Part shown: positions 1-10,759 of the stretch, piece by piece | How positions within the stretch are numbered: position 1 is the first letter of the stretch | How the letters are laid out: each line of letters starts with the position of its first letter | From: Shewanella sp. SR44-3 | Lineage (GTDB): Bacteria; Pseudomonadota; Gammaproteobacteria; Enterobacterales; Shewanellaceae | DNA: 41,988 nucleotides | Direction of reading: 5' to 3' | Assembly (NCBI RefSeq): GCF_014163735.1 | Contig: NZ_JACJDV010000032.1 | Span: forward strand, 1-41,988 | Made by a program: the position numbers and the translations under genes | Notes under the pieces: model-generated | What the model saw: the letters and a program-made list of their open reading frames with translations, nothing else | The model's database searches: none | Told to the model about the DNA's origin: nothing

Positions 1-110
1 GTTTTATGCTGAATATGATTGGCGGTTTAATTGCCTATCAACTCAAAGAGAGTAAGCCACAACTTAATATCACAGATGTCGATTTCAATGCGATTTCTGT
101 TATGGCTTAA
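1..110 (+). CDS. 3' end of an unidentified gene, possibly a transposase tail (partial)
   Basis: Only the last 35 codons lie in the window; the frame runs from base 3 to a TAA at 108-110. The visible tail contains NMIGGLIAYQLKESKPQLN. The pattern of a hydrophobic run, GLIAY, then KPxLN recalls the C-terminus of IS982-type DDE transposases, but that is from memory of the family and rests on about 20 residues. No terminal inverted repeat can be recognised after the stop. The stop codon interlocks with that of the opposing gene in the palindrome TTAA at 107-110. The gene is real as an open frame into the edge, but its product is uncertain. Confidence 0.4.
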   Translation, partial: FMLNMIGGLIAYQLKESKPQLNITDVDFNAISVMA

Positions 111-1024
111 ACCGATCTCAGGTTAGTTAGGGCGCCCTCAAGAAACTCATCCACCACCATGTTCATCGGCCCCGTCGGCATTAAGGCGGTCAATTCACCA
201 AAGCCTGGGTGAGAAAAGCTAGGGTTAGCAAGCCCCAAATTTTGCCTAAGCTTGAGCACAAACAAGGCGGGATAAGGAATGTAGCACCAATTACCGGTTT
301 TAAACTCTGTGAAAAACTTACTCGCTGGCGAGGCGGCCTGAGCCACCTGCTCATCACACAAGCGTTGCAGCACGGCGGTCACTTGCTTGAGAACTGTGCT
401 ATCCCAATGGGCTAACACATCGGGGTAGGCAAAATCATCCACCCTAGGTTCGAGTGTTTCCCCATACTCCGGTCTCTCAAGGCCTCGTTTTTCCAAGTCT
501 AGATTTTCAAGGTAGCGAGAATAGATAAGCAGTAATACATCGCCGATATGGCTATTAGAGCGAATAAACCAGTCCCGCTTGTAGCCAGTGCTAAAAACCT
601 GATACAGCTGACGCGCCTCCTTATCTAGCCCAGCTAGCTCGGCGAAGCAGAGACGAAAAATGGAATGCGCTGCTATAGCACCATCCATTTCACGGCCGAA
701 ACGGGCGAAAAAATGGTGTAACCGATAATAATCCAAGGCAGTCTGAATATACCCATAGGCTAATGAGCGCATCAACAATGGGTAATCGACCCTTGCTGAC
801 TGGATAAAAGTGACTTCTGCAGCGGTTTCCCAATTATATTCTGGAATGGTCAGCACATGGAGCTGCTCCCAAGGAAACCAGTCATCGGGTAGGGCAACTG
901 CTGACTCTACCTTGCCTGTAGCGACATAAGCTTGTAACTTTCCTTGGTTATAGTTATACACATCTTGATATTTAACCAAATCGTTGCGGGCGGCTTTTTT
1001 CTTACGTAAAAATTTATCTAGCAT
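107..1024 (-). CDS. hypothetical protein, 305 aa
   Basis: I do not recognise a family. The start ATG at 1024 is preceded by a GGGAG ribosome-binding site six bases away. The N-terminus is strongly basic (KFLRKKKAAR). The rest looks soluble and alpha-helical, rich in aromatic residues (for example DDWFPWEQLHVL and DYYRLHHFFARFG), with no signal peptide or membrane span. The gene is monocistronic on this strand and ends tail to tail with the partial gene at the left edge, sharing overlapped stop codons. Codon use looks like that of its neighbours. A function cannot be given. Confidence 0.7.
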   Translation of the reverse strand: MLDKFLRKKKAARNDLVKYQDVYNYNQGKLQAYVATGKVESAVALPDDWFPWEQLHVLTIPEYNWETAAEVTFIQSARVDYPLLMRSLAYGYIQTALDYYRLHHFFARFGREMDGAIAAHSIFRLCFAELAGLDKEARQLYQVFSTGYKRDWFIRSNSHIGDVLLLIYSRYLENLDLEKRGLERPEYGETLEPRVDDFAYPDVLAHWDSTVLKQVTAVLQRLCDEQVAQAASPASKFFTEFKTGNWCYIPYPALFVLKLRQNLGLANPSFSHPGFGELTALMPTGPMNMVVDEFLEGALTNLRSV

Positions 1025-1123
1025 GCTTGACTCCCATTATTTTGCCGCTGTGAAAATCAGAGAAAGTGGCTTGGCTTTACCTTAAACAGGGGATTTTCCC
1101 ATGCTGTAGGAATAATGAAAACA

Positions 1124-1153
1124 AAAAAGGTAACGCCTTGGCGTTACCTTTTT
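1124..1153 (-). terminator. intrinsic terminator after fadE
   Basis: A perfect 13-bp stem (GGTAACGC and its complement, extended by A/T pairs) encloses a four-base loop at 1137-1140. Read on the minus strand it follows the fadE stop by about 45 bases and ends in a run of T. The A run on the other side would also let it act in the opposite direction. Confidence 0.85.
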
Positions 1154-1160
1154 GAGTTGA

Positions 1161-1185
1161 GTCATAAAGACAGGGGCTTTATGAC
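1161..1185 (-). other. second stem-loop in the fadE 3' untranslated region
   Basis: GTCATAAAG at 1161-1169 pairs with CTTTATGAC at 1177-1185 around a seven-base loop. It sits between the fadE stop codon and the intrinsic terminator and has no T tract. It may stabilise the 3' end of the transcript; that role is inference. Confidence 0.5.
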
Positions 1186-1196
1186 ATAGCCGGCAA

Positions 1197-3644
1197 TTAA
1201 GCCGCTTTAACTTGCTTGGCAGCTTTTACCACTTGAGCCTGAAGCTCTTCTGGGGCAAAGTCATCCACGTTGACTGACTTCATGCGGCCAATCTCGGCGC
1301 GTTCAAGTAAGGCGATTTCGCTGTCACTTAACACACCTAGAGCACGACCTTCTGCAGCCACTTTATCTAACCACATGAAAGGCAGACGTTTGCCTGCAGC
1401 TTTACACACTTTGTCGTACAGTGGCTCAGCAGCGAGGATATCTTTAAAGGTTTGCTCTTGAATGCCCACAGGATTGTACTGTGATGCAGTCCAGTATTGG
1501 CCTTGACCAAGGCGTTCGCGGCTTGCACAAGGGGTTTGCATGATTTGTGCAACCTTGTGATCTAACACGTCAGATGGACGCTTAAGCGGGCGACCAAACG
1601 GGAAGATAACCACACGTAGCACAGCACCTAGTCCCATAGGGAAGTTATCCAATAACTCATCTAATGAGGTTTGTAGCTTGTGCAATGAATCTTCCACTGC
1701 CCACTGAACCAGTGGTAAGTCTTCAGCTAAACGACCTTCATCTTGATAACGCTTAAGGGTTGCCGAAGCTAAGTATAACTGGCTTAATAAATCACCAAGG
1801 CGTGCCGAAATACGTTCTTTACGCTTAAGATTACCACCTAAAGTTGCCATGGCTAAGTCTGACAGTAGCGCTAAGTTGGCACTGAAACGGTTCATTTGCT
1901 GATAATAACGCTTGGTTTTATCAGAATAAGGCGAATTAGTGAAACGGCTTGATGTTAGGCCCATCCAGAAGCTGCGGATAAAGTTTGAGGTTGCAAAACC
2001 AATATGACCAAAGATGGCGGCATCAAAATTTGCTAATCCTTGACCAGATTCAGTATCAAAGGCTGATTCCATTTCTGCCAGTACATAAGGATGACAGCGA
2101 ATGGCACCTTGACCATAAATGATCATAGCGCGAGTCAGAATGTTTGCGCCTTCAACGGTAATCGCGATAGGGGCAGCCTGGTAGCCACGGCCTAAATAGT
2201 TGTTCGGGCCAAGACACACGCCTTTACCGCCGTGAATATCCATGGCATCGATAACGCATTTTTGCATTCTATCAGTTAAATGGAACTTAACGATTGCTGA
2301 GATGACCGATGGTTTTTCGCCTAAATCGATGGCCGTTGTTGTTAATGTAGTCACCGCATCCATTAAGTAAGCGTTGCCGCCGATGCGCGCCATTGGCTCT
2401 TCGATACCTTCAAGTTTACCAATTGGCAGTTTAAATTGACGACGAATACGAGCGTAAGCACCGGTTGCTAGTGCTGCAGTTTTAACACCACCTGCTGAGT
2501 TTGACGGTAGGGTAATACCACGGCCAACCGACAAACACTCAACCAGCATACGCCAGCCTTGGCCTGCCATTTCAGGTCCACCGATAATGAAACTTAATGG
2601 TACAAAGACTTCTTCGCCTTGAGTTGGACCATTTTGGAACATACAGTTCAGTGGGAAATGACGACGACCGGTGATCACGCCTTCGATATCGGTAGGAATA
2701 AGCGCACAGGTAATGCCTAGCTCTTCAGTTTCACCGATTAAATGATCAGGATCGCGCAGCTTAAAGGCTAAACCTAGCACAGTAGCAACAGGGGCAAGGG
2801 TAATGTAGCGCTTGTTCCAAGTCAGCTTCATCCCCAGTATTTCTTCACCTTCCCACTCGCCTTTACACACAATACCAAAATCTGGGATAGCGCCTGCATC
2901 ACTGCCAGCTTCAGGGCTGGTTAATGCAAAACAAGGCACTTCTAAGCCTTTAGCTAGACGGGGTAAGTAATGATCTTGTTGTTCAGTAGTACCGTAGTGC
3001 TGCAACAATTCTCCAGGGCCTAACGAGTTAGGTACACCTACAGTTGATGCTAATTCACTGCTCACGCCAGCCAATTTCTGTAATACACGAGACTGGGCAT
3101 AAGCTGAATACTCTAAACCACCGTACTTTTTCTTAATGATCATGGCGAAGAAGCCATTATCTTTAAGGTACTGCCACACATCTTGTGGCAAATCGGCAAG
3201 TTGGTGAGAAACCTGGTGTTGATTTACCATGGCACAAACAGTTTCTACCGGGCCATCTAGGAAGGCTTGTTCATCAGCCGTTAAACGGGCTTGTGGGTAG
3301 TTATGCAGCTTGCTCCAGTTTGGATTGCCGGCAAATAAGTCAGCTTCCCACCAAGTCGTACCGGCTTCGATGGCTTCTTTTTCGGTTGAAGACATCTCAG
3401 GCATAATGCCGCGGTAAACTTTCATTAATGGACGGCTGATAAAGTGCTGTCTAAATGATTTGATATTAAAAGGTAATGCCACGACTAAGAAAACGATCCA
3501 AGCTGTGGTATTTACAATCTCAGTTGCGCTGCCAACTGCCATTACTACAAGCGCACCTAAGGTGGCTGTGAGTAACGATACCCGAAGGTAAGCCATGGCA
3601 CCTAACACCAAGATCATGGCGATGATCCAAAGTAGGGTAGTCAC
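1197..3644 (-). CDS. fadE: acyl-CoA dehydrogenase FadE, 815 aa
   Basis: This is the FAD-dependent first enzyme of fatty-acid beta-oxidation, converting acyl-CoA to trans-2-enoyl-CoA at the inner membrane. The N-terminus holds two or three hydrophobic spans (about residues 1-60). The acyl-CoA dehydrogenase core follows, with [11 protein letters not shown] and [18 protein letters not shown] typical of the FadE branch, and then the long FadE-specific C-terminal domain. The frame stays open to a GTG at 3665, but a GTG at 3644 has an AAGGAG site seven bases upstream and gives 815 residues, matching the 814 of E. coli FadE. FadR-like and PsrA-like palindromes lie upstream and a strong terminator lies downstream, so it is probably a single-gene unit induced by fatty acids. 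Confidence 0.93.
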   Translation of the reverse strand: MTTLLWIIAMILVLGAMAYLRVSLLTATLGALVVMAVGSATEIVNTTAWIVFLVVALPFNIKSFRQHFISRPLMKVYRGIMPEMSSTEKEAIEAGTTWWEADLFAGNPNWSKLHNYPQARLTADEQAFLDGPVETVCAMVNQHQVSHQLADLPQDVWQYLKDNGFFAMIIKKKYGGLEYSAYAQSRVLQKLAGVSSELASTVGVPNSLGPGELLQHYGTTEQQDHYLPRLAKGLEVPCFALTSPEAGSDAGAIPDFGIVCKGEWEGEEILGMKLTWNKRYITLAPVATVLGLAFKLRDPDHLIGETEELGITCALIPTDIEGVITGRRHFPLNCMFQNGPTQGEEVFVPLSFIIGGPEMAGQGWRMLVECLSVGRGITLPSNSAGGVKTAALATGAYARIRRQFKLPIGKLEGIEEPMARIGGNAYLMDAVTTLTTTAIDLGEKPSVISAIVKFHLTDRMQKCVIDAMDIHGGKGVCLGPNNYLGRGYQAAPIAITVEGANILTRAMIIYGQGAIRCHPYVLAEMESAFDTESGQGLANFDAAIFGHIGFATSNFIRSFWMGLTSSRFTNSPYSDKTKRYYQQMNRFSANLALLSDLAMATLGGNLKRKERISARLGDLLSQLYLASATLKRYQDEGRLAEDLPLVQWAVEDSLHKLQTSLDELLDNFPMGLGAVLRVVIFPFGRPLKRPSDVLDHKVAQIMQTPCASRERLGQGQYWTASQYNPVGIQEQTFKDILAAEPLYDKVCKAAGKRLPFMWLDKVAAEGRALGVLSDSEIALLERAEIGRMKSVNVDDFAPEELQAQVVKAAKQVKAA

Positions 3645-3718
3645 TGTTTTTCTCCTTAAAGCCACTCAATAGTTGAGGTAACTTTTATTATGATGATCCT
3701 ATTCACAAGTATAGACCG

Positions 3719-3729
3719 TGGTCAGACCT
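3719..3729. promoter_or_regulatory. FadR-like operator upstream of fadE
   Basis: TGGTCAGACCT contains the inverted repeat GGTC-A-GACC and matches the TGGTCnGACC core of known FadR operators such as that of fadL. It lies about 75 bases upstream of the fadE start, where a repressor could block the promoter. The match is seen in the sequence; binding is inference. Confidence 0.5.
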
Positions 3730-3777
3730 GTGTCGCATAAAAGTTAACCCTAACGGGCATTGAATACAAGTAATTTT

Positions 3778-3791
3778 CAAACAATTGTTTA
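3778..3791. promoter_or_regulatory. PsrA-like palindrome between fadE and yafJ
   Basis: CAAACAATTGTTTA has a perfect 12-base palindrome, AAACAATTGTTT (3779-3790), resembling the PsrA consensus (G/C)AAAC-N2-4-GTTT(G/C). PsrA controls fatty-acid degradation genes in Shewanella and Pseudomonas. The site is about 135 bases upstream of fadE and 90 upstream of yafJ. Confidence 0.45.
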
Positions 3792-3812
3792 AAATTTTGT
3801 GAAAGGCAAATG

Positions 3813-3841
3813 TTCCACTATTTAATGGTGCTAGGTACAAT
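3813..3841 (+). promoter_or_regulatory. candidate sigma-70 promoter for yafJ
   Basis: TTCCAC at 3813-3818 and TACAAT at 3836-3841 are separated by 17 bases and lie about 37 bases before the yafJ start. The -35 element is a poor match and the -10 element is good. Confidence 0.35.
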
Positions 3842-3878
3842 AGTTAAAATGAATAAATTTAATGGCTAAGGCTGATAG

Positions 3879-4655
3879 ATGTGTGAATTACTGGCGATGA
3901 GTGCCAATGTGCCAACGGATATTGTATTTAGTTTTACTGGCTTGGCTGAGCGCGGTGGAGTGACAGGTCCCCACGTTGATGGTTGGGGGCTCACCTTTTA
4001 CGAAGGTAAGGGAAGCCGTACCTTTAAAGATGCCTGTCCCAGCAGTGAGTCTCATATTGCACAGTTAATAAAATCTTACCCGATTAAAAGTGAAATCGTG
4101 GTGAGTCATATCAGGCAAGCCAATCGTGGCTGCGTGTCACTTGAGAATACCCACCCTTTTACCCGTGAGTTATGGGGGCGATATTGGACTTATGCCCACA
4201 ATGGTCAATTATCTGATTATGAAACTAAATTTAGCGTTTCTCGCTTCCAAAGTGTGGGTGACACCGACAGCGAATTAGCGTTTTGTTGGATAATGGAGCA
4301 AGTCTTGTTTGAGTTCGGTGATAAAGCGCCAGCAGATATGCGGCCGGTATTTCGCTTTATTGCAGGACTTGCGGATGAGATGCGCGCACTAGGGGTGTTT
4401 AATATGATCTTAAGTGATGGTAATTACTTAATGTGTTATTGCACTAATAACTTAAGTTACATCACCCGCCGCGCGCCCTTTGGTGAAGCCAAGCTTATTG
4501 ATACCGATGTAGTGATTGATTTCAAAAAAGAAACCACCCCTGATGATGTGGTCACCGTTATCGCTACGCGGCCGTTAACAAACAACGAGCAATGGAAAAT
4601 ATTAACCCCTGGGGAGTGGACGTTATTCTCCCAAGGTGAGTTGGTGACGGTTTAA
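3879..4655 (+). CDS. yafJ: class II glutamine amidotransferase, YafJ family, 258 aa
   Basis: An N-terminal nucleophile amidotransferase domain fills the protein. The sequence begins MCELLAMSANVPTD, so Cys2 becomes the catalytic N-terminal residue once Met is removed. HVDGWGLTFY, SHIRQANRG and THPF are typical glutaminase-pocket motifs, and the length matches E. coli YafJ (255). No synthetase domain is attached, and the physiological substrate of the family is not established. The start ATG has AAGG eight bases upstream. In E. coli yafJ also lies close to fadE, so the neighbourhood is conserved. A hairpin follows the stop. Confidence 0.9.
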   Translation: MCELLAMSANVPTDIVFSFTGLAERGGVTGPHVDGWGLTFYEGKGSRTFKDACPSSESHIAQLIKSYPIKSEIVVSHIRQANRGCVSLENTHPFTRELWGRYWTYAHNGQLSDYETKFSVSRFQSVGDTDSELAFCWIMEQVLFEFGDKAPADMRPVFRFIAGLADEMRALGVFNMILSDGNYLMCYCTNNLSYITRRAPFGEAKLIDTDVVIDFKKETTPDDVVTVIATRPLTNNEQWKILTPGEWTLFSQGELVTV

Positions 4656-4661
4656 ACTGAT

Positions 4662-4690
4662 ACCAGTGCACTTTTAATAAGTGCACTGGT
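4662..4690. terminator. bidirectional hairpin between yafJ and the DUF3108 gene
   Basis: ACCAGTGCACTT (4662-4673) pairs perfectly with AAGTGCACTGGT (4679-4690) around the loop TTAAT. It sits exactly between two convergent genes, as a shared terminator should. The T tracts on both sides are weak. Confidence 0.7.
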
Positions 4691-4699
4691 TTCACACGC

Positions 4700-5608
4700 T
4701 TAATGTGATGGCTGTGTCTCAGTTGTAGAGGCTTGATTATCACCCATCATGATTGCGCCTTTTTCTTGTTCAATCAAGACTTGCTTTGGCAATTCAAATT
4801 GATAACTATCAAGTTGAATATCCAATTGCTTACTGCCTTTAGAAAAGTGACTTAACCGCACAGGTAAGTAAGCAAGTTTGGGCGCCATCCAGAAAAAAGT
4901 TTGTCTTTTAGCGCTGTCACGCACGACTTCTATTTTAATGGTATCGTAAGTGCCACTCTCCAGTGTTAAGATTTCTTCACCAACGATGTTGAATTTATAC
5001 TCATCAACTTCCTTTTCTTTGACCATTTTATAGCTATCGATAACGGCTGTGGTGCTTAAGTCTAAGCGAAACTGCAATTGCACCATCAAGGGGTCGAAAA
5101 TCGTGCCTTCATAGGCAAGATCGGCTTTTTCATTCTTATAAATGGTGAAAATATTGTGTTGTGACTTAAAGAATGAGGTGTGTTCAGAATAGTCGCTGCC
5201 AGTGCCCGAGCGCTCATGGGTGTAACGATAGGGTAATAATTTATCACCATCGACCATAAACTCACTCTTTACACGGCGCAGATCGGACAGCATTAATAAG
5301 CTGACATTGCTGGTGAATTCATAGCGATACAAGCCAGTATCATGACGAGGTAGCACATAATTGGCCAGTCCCAATTCTATGCTGCCGTAAAAAACGCGAT
5401 ATTGCGCTTTGTGCGGCGTAAGCGGCGTAAGTTTAGGGGCCGCTTCGGAGTCAAGTCCCACGGATGAGGGGGATAATAACGACTGAGTCAAAGGTGCCTT
5501 AGCGGAGTTAAGCTTAATTGGTGACTCTTGTGCGCCAACCGCTGAAGTCGTGAGTGCAAAAAATGCTATTGATAAACCAGTGGCAGCAGTATTAACGAAT
5601 GTTCCCAA
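4700..5608 (-). CDS. DUF3108 domain periplasmic protein, 302 aa
   Basis: A signal peptide is visible at the N-terminus (hydrophobic SIAFFALTTSAVGA then QESP). A DUF3108 domain follows at about residues 65-275, recognisable by the opening AQYRVFYGSIELGLA, the central THERSGTGSDYSEH and the closing FWMAPKLAYLPVRL. Members are envelope proteins of unknown role with a predicted beta-rich fold. The only plausible start is TTG at 5608: it has AAGGA six bases upstream and there is no ATG before the domain begins. It lies 33 bases downstream of the alkyltransferase-like gene and is probably cotranscribed with it. Confidence 0.8.
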   Translation of the reverse strand: MGTFVNTAATGLSIAFFALTTSAVGAQESPIKLNSAKAPLTQSLLSPSSVGLDSEAAPKLTPLTPHKAQYRVFYGSIELGLANYVLPRHDTGLYRYEFTSNVSLLMLSDLRRVKSEFMVDGDKLLPYRYTHERSGTGSDYSEHTSFFKSQHNIFTIYKNEKADLAYEGTIFDPLMVQLQFRLDLSTTAVIDSYKMVKEKEVDEYKFNIVGEEILTLESGTYDTIKIEVVRDSAKRQTFFWMAPKLAYLPVRLSHFSKGSKQLDIQLDSYQFELPKQVLIEQEKGAIMMGDNQASTTETQPSH

Positions 5609-5641
5609 GGTGTTTCCTTATATTTAAATCCAAACTAGCCA

Positions 5642-6022
5642 CTAAAAAGGCAGCGACATCACTAAGGTCGCCATTTCTGGGCGCCATTCAAATTCAGACA
5701 AGGCAATCTTGCCAGAGTTCACAGGTACACCCTCAGTGCGAAGGCATTGCATTTGATGTTGGAACATTTGGCTATATTTGTCGAATGAAATCTTACCTTG
5801 ACTATTAATCACCCTATGCCAAGGTAAGATTAAGTGTTCGGGGGCTTCCTTTAACGCACGAGACACATAGCGGGCTCGTCCGGGTAAGCCTGCTAAATCG
5901 GCTATTTTTCCGTAACTTATGACCTTGCCTTCGGGAATGAGTGCCACCACAAACCAGATCCGCTCTTTGGGCGTTAGTTTTTGCGATTGAGATCCTTGTG
6001 GCTGATAAAAAGGGTGAGTCAT
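5642..6022 (-). CDS. alkyltransferase-like DNA repair protein (ATL), 126 aa
   Basis: This is the DNA-binding domain of the O6-methylguanine methyltransferase family, but the catalytic Cys of the PCHRV motif is replaced by Trp: the sequence reads PWHRVINSQGK with Trp68. Such ATL proteins cannot remove the alkyl group; they flip out O6-alkylguanine and pass the lesion to nucleotide excision repair. GKVISYGKIADLAGLPGRAR is the helix-turn-helix and arginine-finger region. The length is right for stand-alone ATLs (E. coli YbaZ/Atl is 129). It heads a two-gene unit with the DUF3108 gene, with no obvious functional link. Confidence 0.9.
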   Translation of the reverse strand: MTHPFYQPQGSQSQKLTPKERIWFVVALIPEGKVISYGKIADLAGLPGRARYVSRALKEAPEHLILPWHRVINSQGKISFDKYSQMFQHQMQCLRTEGVPVNSGKIALSEFEWRPEMATLVMSLPF

Positions 6023-6104
6023 GAAAGCCTATAAACAGAGCCTTGATTCAAACAAGGTGATGATACCAAAGCCCTAAAATAATGAGTTTATGTGCAGATG
6101 TAAA

Positions 6105-6133
6105 GCCAAGGCGAGGCTCTAGCTCGCCTTGGC
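6105..6133 (-). terminator. hairpin terminator after the haemolysin III-type gene
   Basis: GCCAAGGCGAG (6105-6115) pairs with CTCGCCTTGGC (6123-6133) around a seven-base loop, 48 bases beyond the stop on the minus strand. The stem is GC-rich, and a weak T-containing stretch follows. Confidence 0.6.
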
Positions 6134-6180
6134 CGTGGCATTAGTGATAGTGGTTGTCGCAGAAGCTGGAATAACAGCGC

Positions 6181-6885
6181 TTACATAGCGGTGAGATAAA
6201 CACACAAGAAATGGGATAAGGCACCGGCGAGGACAAACAAATGCCAAATAGCATGGTTATATGGAATGCGTTTAGTCACATAGAAAATGACCCCAAGACT
6301 ATAAAGAATTCCGCCACCTAACAGTAGATTGAATCCCAGTGTCGACATCGCATTTACAAGCTCATCCATGACAGTCACGCACAGCCAGCCCATAACGAGA
6401 TACAAGATGACGCTAAAGGCCTTGAAGCGGCCAATAAAAAACGTTTTAAAGATGATCCCGCCTAATGCTAACAGCCAAATAGCCAGTAATACGCCATTAG
6501 CTTTGCTGGTATTCAAGGTCAATAACATTAAAGGCGTGTAAGTCCCTGCAATGAGGGTATAAATGGCGCAATGATCAGCAATCTTTAAGCGTTTTCGCCA
6601 TAATTCACTGCGACTGGCATGATAAAGAGTAGATGCAAGAAACAGTAACACTATGCTGGTCCCGTATATGCCAAGACCGAGCAAGTTAATGCTGCCTACT
6701 TGCTGTTGATAGCCCTTTAGCAGCATAAAAACCAGCGCCATTAGCCCTAAAAATACCCCAAGTCCATGAGTAATGACATTGGCGGTTTCTTCTTTGTGGC
6801 TATATTCATACAACTTATGCGTTTGCTTAAACTTGAGCTTAGCTGCAGCAGGGTTTGCGTTTGCCTCTGTAAATTCGATTGTCAT
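6181..6885 (-). CDS. haemolysin III family (YqfA-like) membrane protein, 234 aa
   Basis: A seven-span membrane protein of the Hly-III/PAQR-like family. The N-terminal YSHKEETANVITHGLGVFLG and the later ASTLYHASRSELWRKRLKIADHCAIY carry the conserved His, Ser and Asp residues of the family. A further His motif lies near the C-terminus (YNHAIWHLFVLAGALSHFLC). In bacteria the family is linked to membrane lipid homeostasis, but the exact activity is unsettled; the haemolysin name is historical. No strong ribosome-binding site is visible at the ATG. The gene diverges from the 270-residue gene across about 290 bases in which I see no clear element. Confidence 0.88.
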   Translation of the reverse strand: MTIEFTEANANPAAAKLKFKQTHKLYEYSHKEETANVITHGLGVFLGLMALVFMLLKGYQQQVGSINLLGLGIYGTSIVLLFLASTLYHASRSELWRKRLKIADHCAIYTLIAGTYTPLMLLTLNTSKANGVLLAIWLLALGGIIFKTFFIGRFKAFSVILYLVMGWLCVTVMDELVNAMSTLGFNLLLGGGILYSLGVIFYVTKRIPYNHAIWHLFVLAGALSHFLCVYLTAM

Positions 6886-7177
6886 TATGATGGCTAGTTA
6901 AACTTAGATGGCTGGAGTTTATCAGCTCTAGAACGACAAAACCACCAATTTGGCGTACACTTGTAAGCTGAATTTTGGTGTGTATGTGGTTATCTTCAAT
7001 GGTAAGCAAATCATTGTTCAGAGGTCTGTTTTTATTATAGTTTTTCACGAGGATTGTGATAATAGCGTTGACAATGACTTTGGGCTATTACAGCAGGAAT
7101 AACTTTTTAAACGAGGATGGAACTTTATTAAACTCGAAGATTCAAACCTAAGCAGATGATGAGCATAAAAAGGAAGC

Positions 7178-7990
7178 ATGAAATTAATGGAAGCGGGTTT
7201 GTTCGCAGCAATGGCTAATCACGGCCGCGCGGTGTCGCTTGCTGTTTTGGTTCACCTTGGGGTATTCATATTATTGCTGCTGAGTTGGGAGCCAGACCCT
7301 AAATCTTTGCTTTGGAGGCCAGATCCCGCTTTATCATCTCAGGTACCTAAACTCACCGCTTACTTCATCACGGCACAAGAACTGAAAGCTAAAATGCCAG
7401 TACATAACCCCCTTGAAGAATCGCCAGAAGCTGCCGCAGCTTTACAAGCCACAATAAAAACTCCAATGCCAGTCACACCTGCAATCCCAATATCCAATAA
7501 GGCCAAATCTGCTCCGGTCCGCAGTGATAGTAAGGCGCATAGCGCAAAGGAAAATACTGAGACCAAGACCAGTGTTCAGGAAAATACACCAAATAGCAGG
7601 GAGGTAATATCCTCGCATCAGTTATTACAAGCCACGCGGGGCTATTTACAAAGGGAAGCTGATGCGAGTATTGACGCCATGGGGTTGTCCCGAGCGAAGG
7701 ACGTGAATGCGTATGGTGCCAGCCTAAGTGAGATGACCCCTGAAATGCCGCAATATCAAGTCAATATAATCGAAGATAAAACCCAAGCGACCACGTTAGA
7801 TCATAGGTTAGATCCTAATCGCAGAGTCAAAATTGGTGATACCTGTTACAAAGTGGTCAAGCTTGGGACCCAGATAAATCCTCACGCAGAAGGGTTGGGG
7901 TTTGCTGAGCCTTGTGATCCTGTGTCTCCAACTAAGCATGCATTAGATGCTGCGATCAGTAAACGACTCTCTCAAATGAAGCTTAAGTAA
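7178..7990 (+). CDS. single-span hypothetical protein with proline-rich linker, 270 aa
   Basis: The ATG at 7178 has AAGGA five bases upstream. One hydrophobic segment (about residues 18-37, AVLVHLGVFILLLLSW) anchors the protein, probably with the rest in the periplasm. Residues 70-140 are a Pro/Ala/Lys-rich linker of low complexity. A compact C-terminal module (about 215-255) contains two Cys in DTCYKVVKL and AEPCDP, which could form a disulphide. The layout resembles TonB-like proteins but no TonB domain is seen. I do not recognise the family. It precedes the thi operon on the same strand, separated from it by that operon's own promoter. Confidence 0.75.
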   Translation: MKLMEAGLFAAMANHGRAVSLAVLVHLGVFILLLLSWEPDPKSLLWRPDPALSSQVPKLTAYFITAQELKAKMPVHNPLEESPEAAAALQATIKTPMPVTPAIPISNKAKSAPVRSDSKAHSAKENTETKTSVQENTPNSREVISSHQLLQATRGYLQREADASIDAMGLSRAKDVNAYGASLSEMTPEMPQYQVNIIEDKTQATTLDHRLDPNRRVKIGDTCYKVVKLGTQINPHAEGLGFAEPCDPVSPTKHALDAAISKRLSQMKLK

Positions 7991-8327
7991 AACTCAAATG
8001 TAGCTAAATAAAAGTACGCAAGAAACCTTTAGATACTCATAAAGTAAAAACTGGCAAAGGATCTCGATGTTTTCAAACCGGCATAGAGTGATCCGTCTCA
8101 CAATATCGTGACCTTGTTAGGCATCTTTAGCTGCTAAATTACGCTAAGTGAATAGGAATTAATATGAGGAATTTAGATTTTAATATTTTCATAAGTTAAC
8201 GTTTTGTTGTTTATTTAAATATTTACAGTTACTTATCGCATCAAATATTTTCATCTTAAGTTTAAGGCTAAGCTTTTATCATCATTTATTGATATGACTT
8301 TGATTAGAATGTGCTGTTAATAAATGC
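7991..8327. other. AT-rich intergenic stretch before the thiC promoter
   Basis: No gene is supported here. An 11-codon frame at 8163-8198 (ATGAGGAAT...) has a weak AGGAATTA upstream but is too short to call. I see no clear terminator for the 270-residue gene. Confidence 0.4.
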
Positions 8328-8357
8328 TTGAATTAACATGAATATACTGCCTATACT
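8328..8357 (+). promoter_or_regulatory. sigma-70 promoter of the thi operon
   Basis: TTGAAT (8328-8333) and TATACT (8352-8357) are spaced 18 bases apart. Transcription would begin near 8364, just before the first base of the riboswitch, which supports this choice over the nearby TATACT at 8343. Confidence 0.65.
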
Positions 8358-8365
8358 AAAAACCT

Positions 8366-8449
8366 CTTGTCGGAGTGCCATTTATGGCTGAGACCGTTTA
8401 TTCGGGATCCGTTGAACCTGATCAGGCTAACACCTGCGAAGGAAACAAG
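8366..8449 (+). promoter_or_regulatory. TPP riboswitch (THI element)
   Basis: The conserved cores are all present: GGCTGAGA near 8386, GAACCTGATCAGGCTAA at 8414-8430 and ACACCTGCGAAGGAA at 8430-8444. The closing helix P1 pairs CTTGT (8366-8370) with ACAAG (8445-8449). Binding of thiamine pyrophosphate to this element normally shuts off the downstream thi genes. Unusually, 280 bases of further leader separate it from the thiC start. Confidence 0.96.
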
Positions 8450-8464
8450 CATAATAATCTTGTT
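8444..8464 (+). promoter_or_regulatory. hairpin competing with riboswitch P1
   Basis: AACAAG (8444-8449), which contains the 3' strand of P1, can instead pair with CTTGTT (8459-8464) around a nine-base loop. The two pairings exclude each other, as expected for the switching element of an expression platform. No strong T-tract terminator is visible directly after it. Confidence 0.45.
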
Positions 8465-8651
8465 GCATATCAAGCTATTACTTATTATTTTAAGTGGCTT
8501 TGATTTAGCTTTTTAACTGTGCACTTAGTGCGTGATTACCATAGAACTAAAATTTTATGTCAAGACCTGCAACCTTGATGGTGTTGCTTAATGTTTTGGC
8601 AAAATTTGGTCATTCACCTAAGTTAAAATAGCAATTTGATTATTTAAGTAA

Positions 8652-10757
<2,106 letters not shown>

Positions 10758-10759
10758 AC

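Noticed and set aside
8163..8198. 11-codon frame upstream of the thiC promoter
   Set aside because: Too short, and it ends in ordinary AT-rich sequence; no supporting context.
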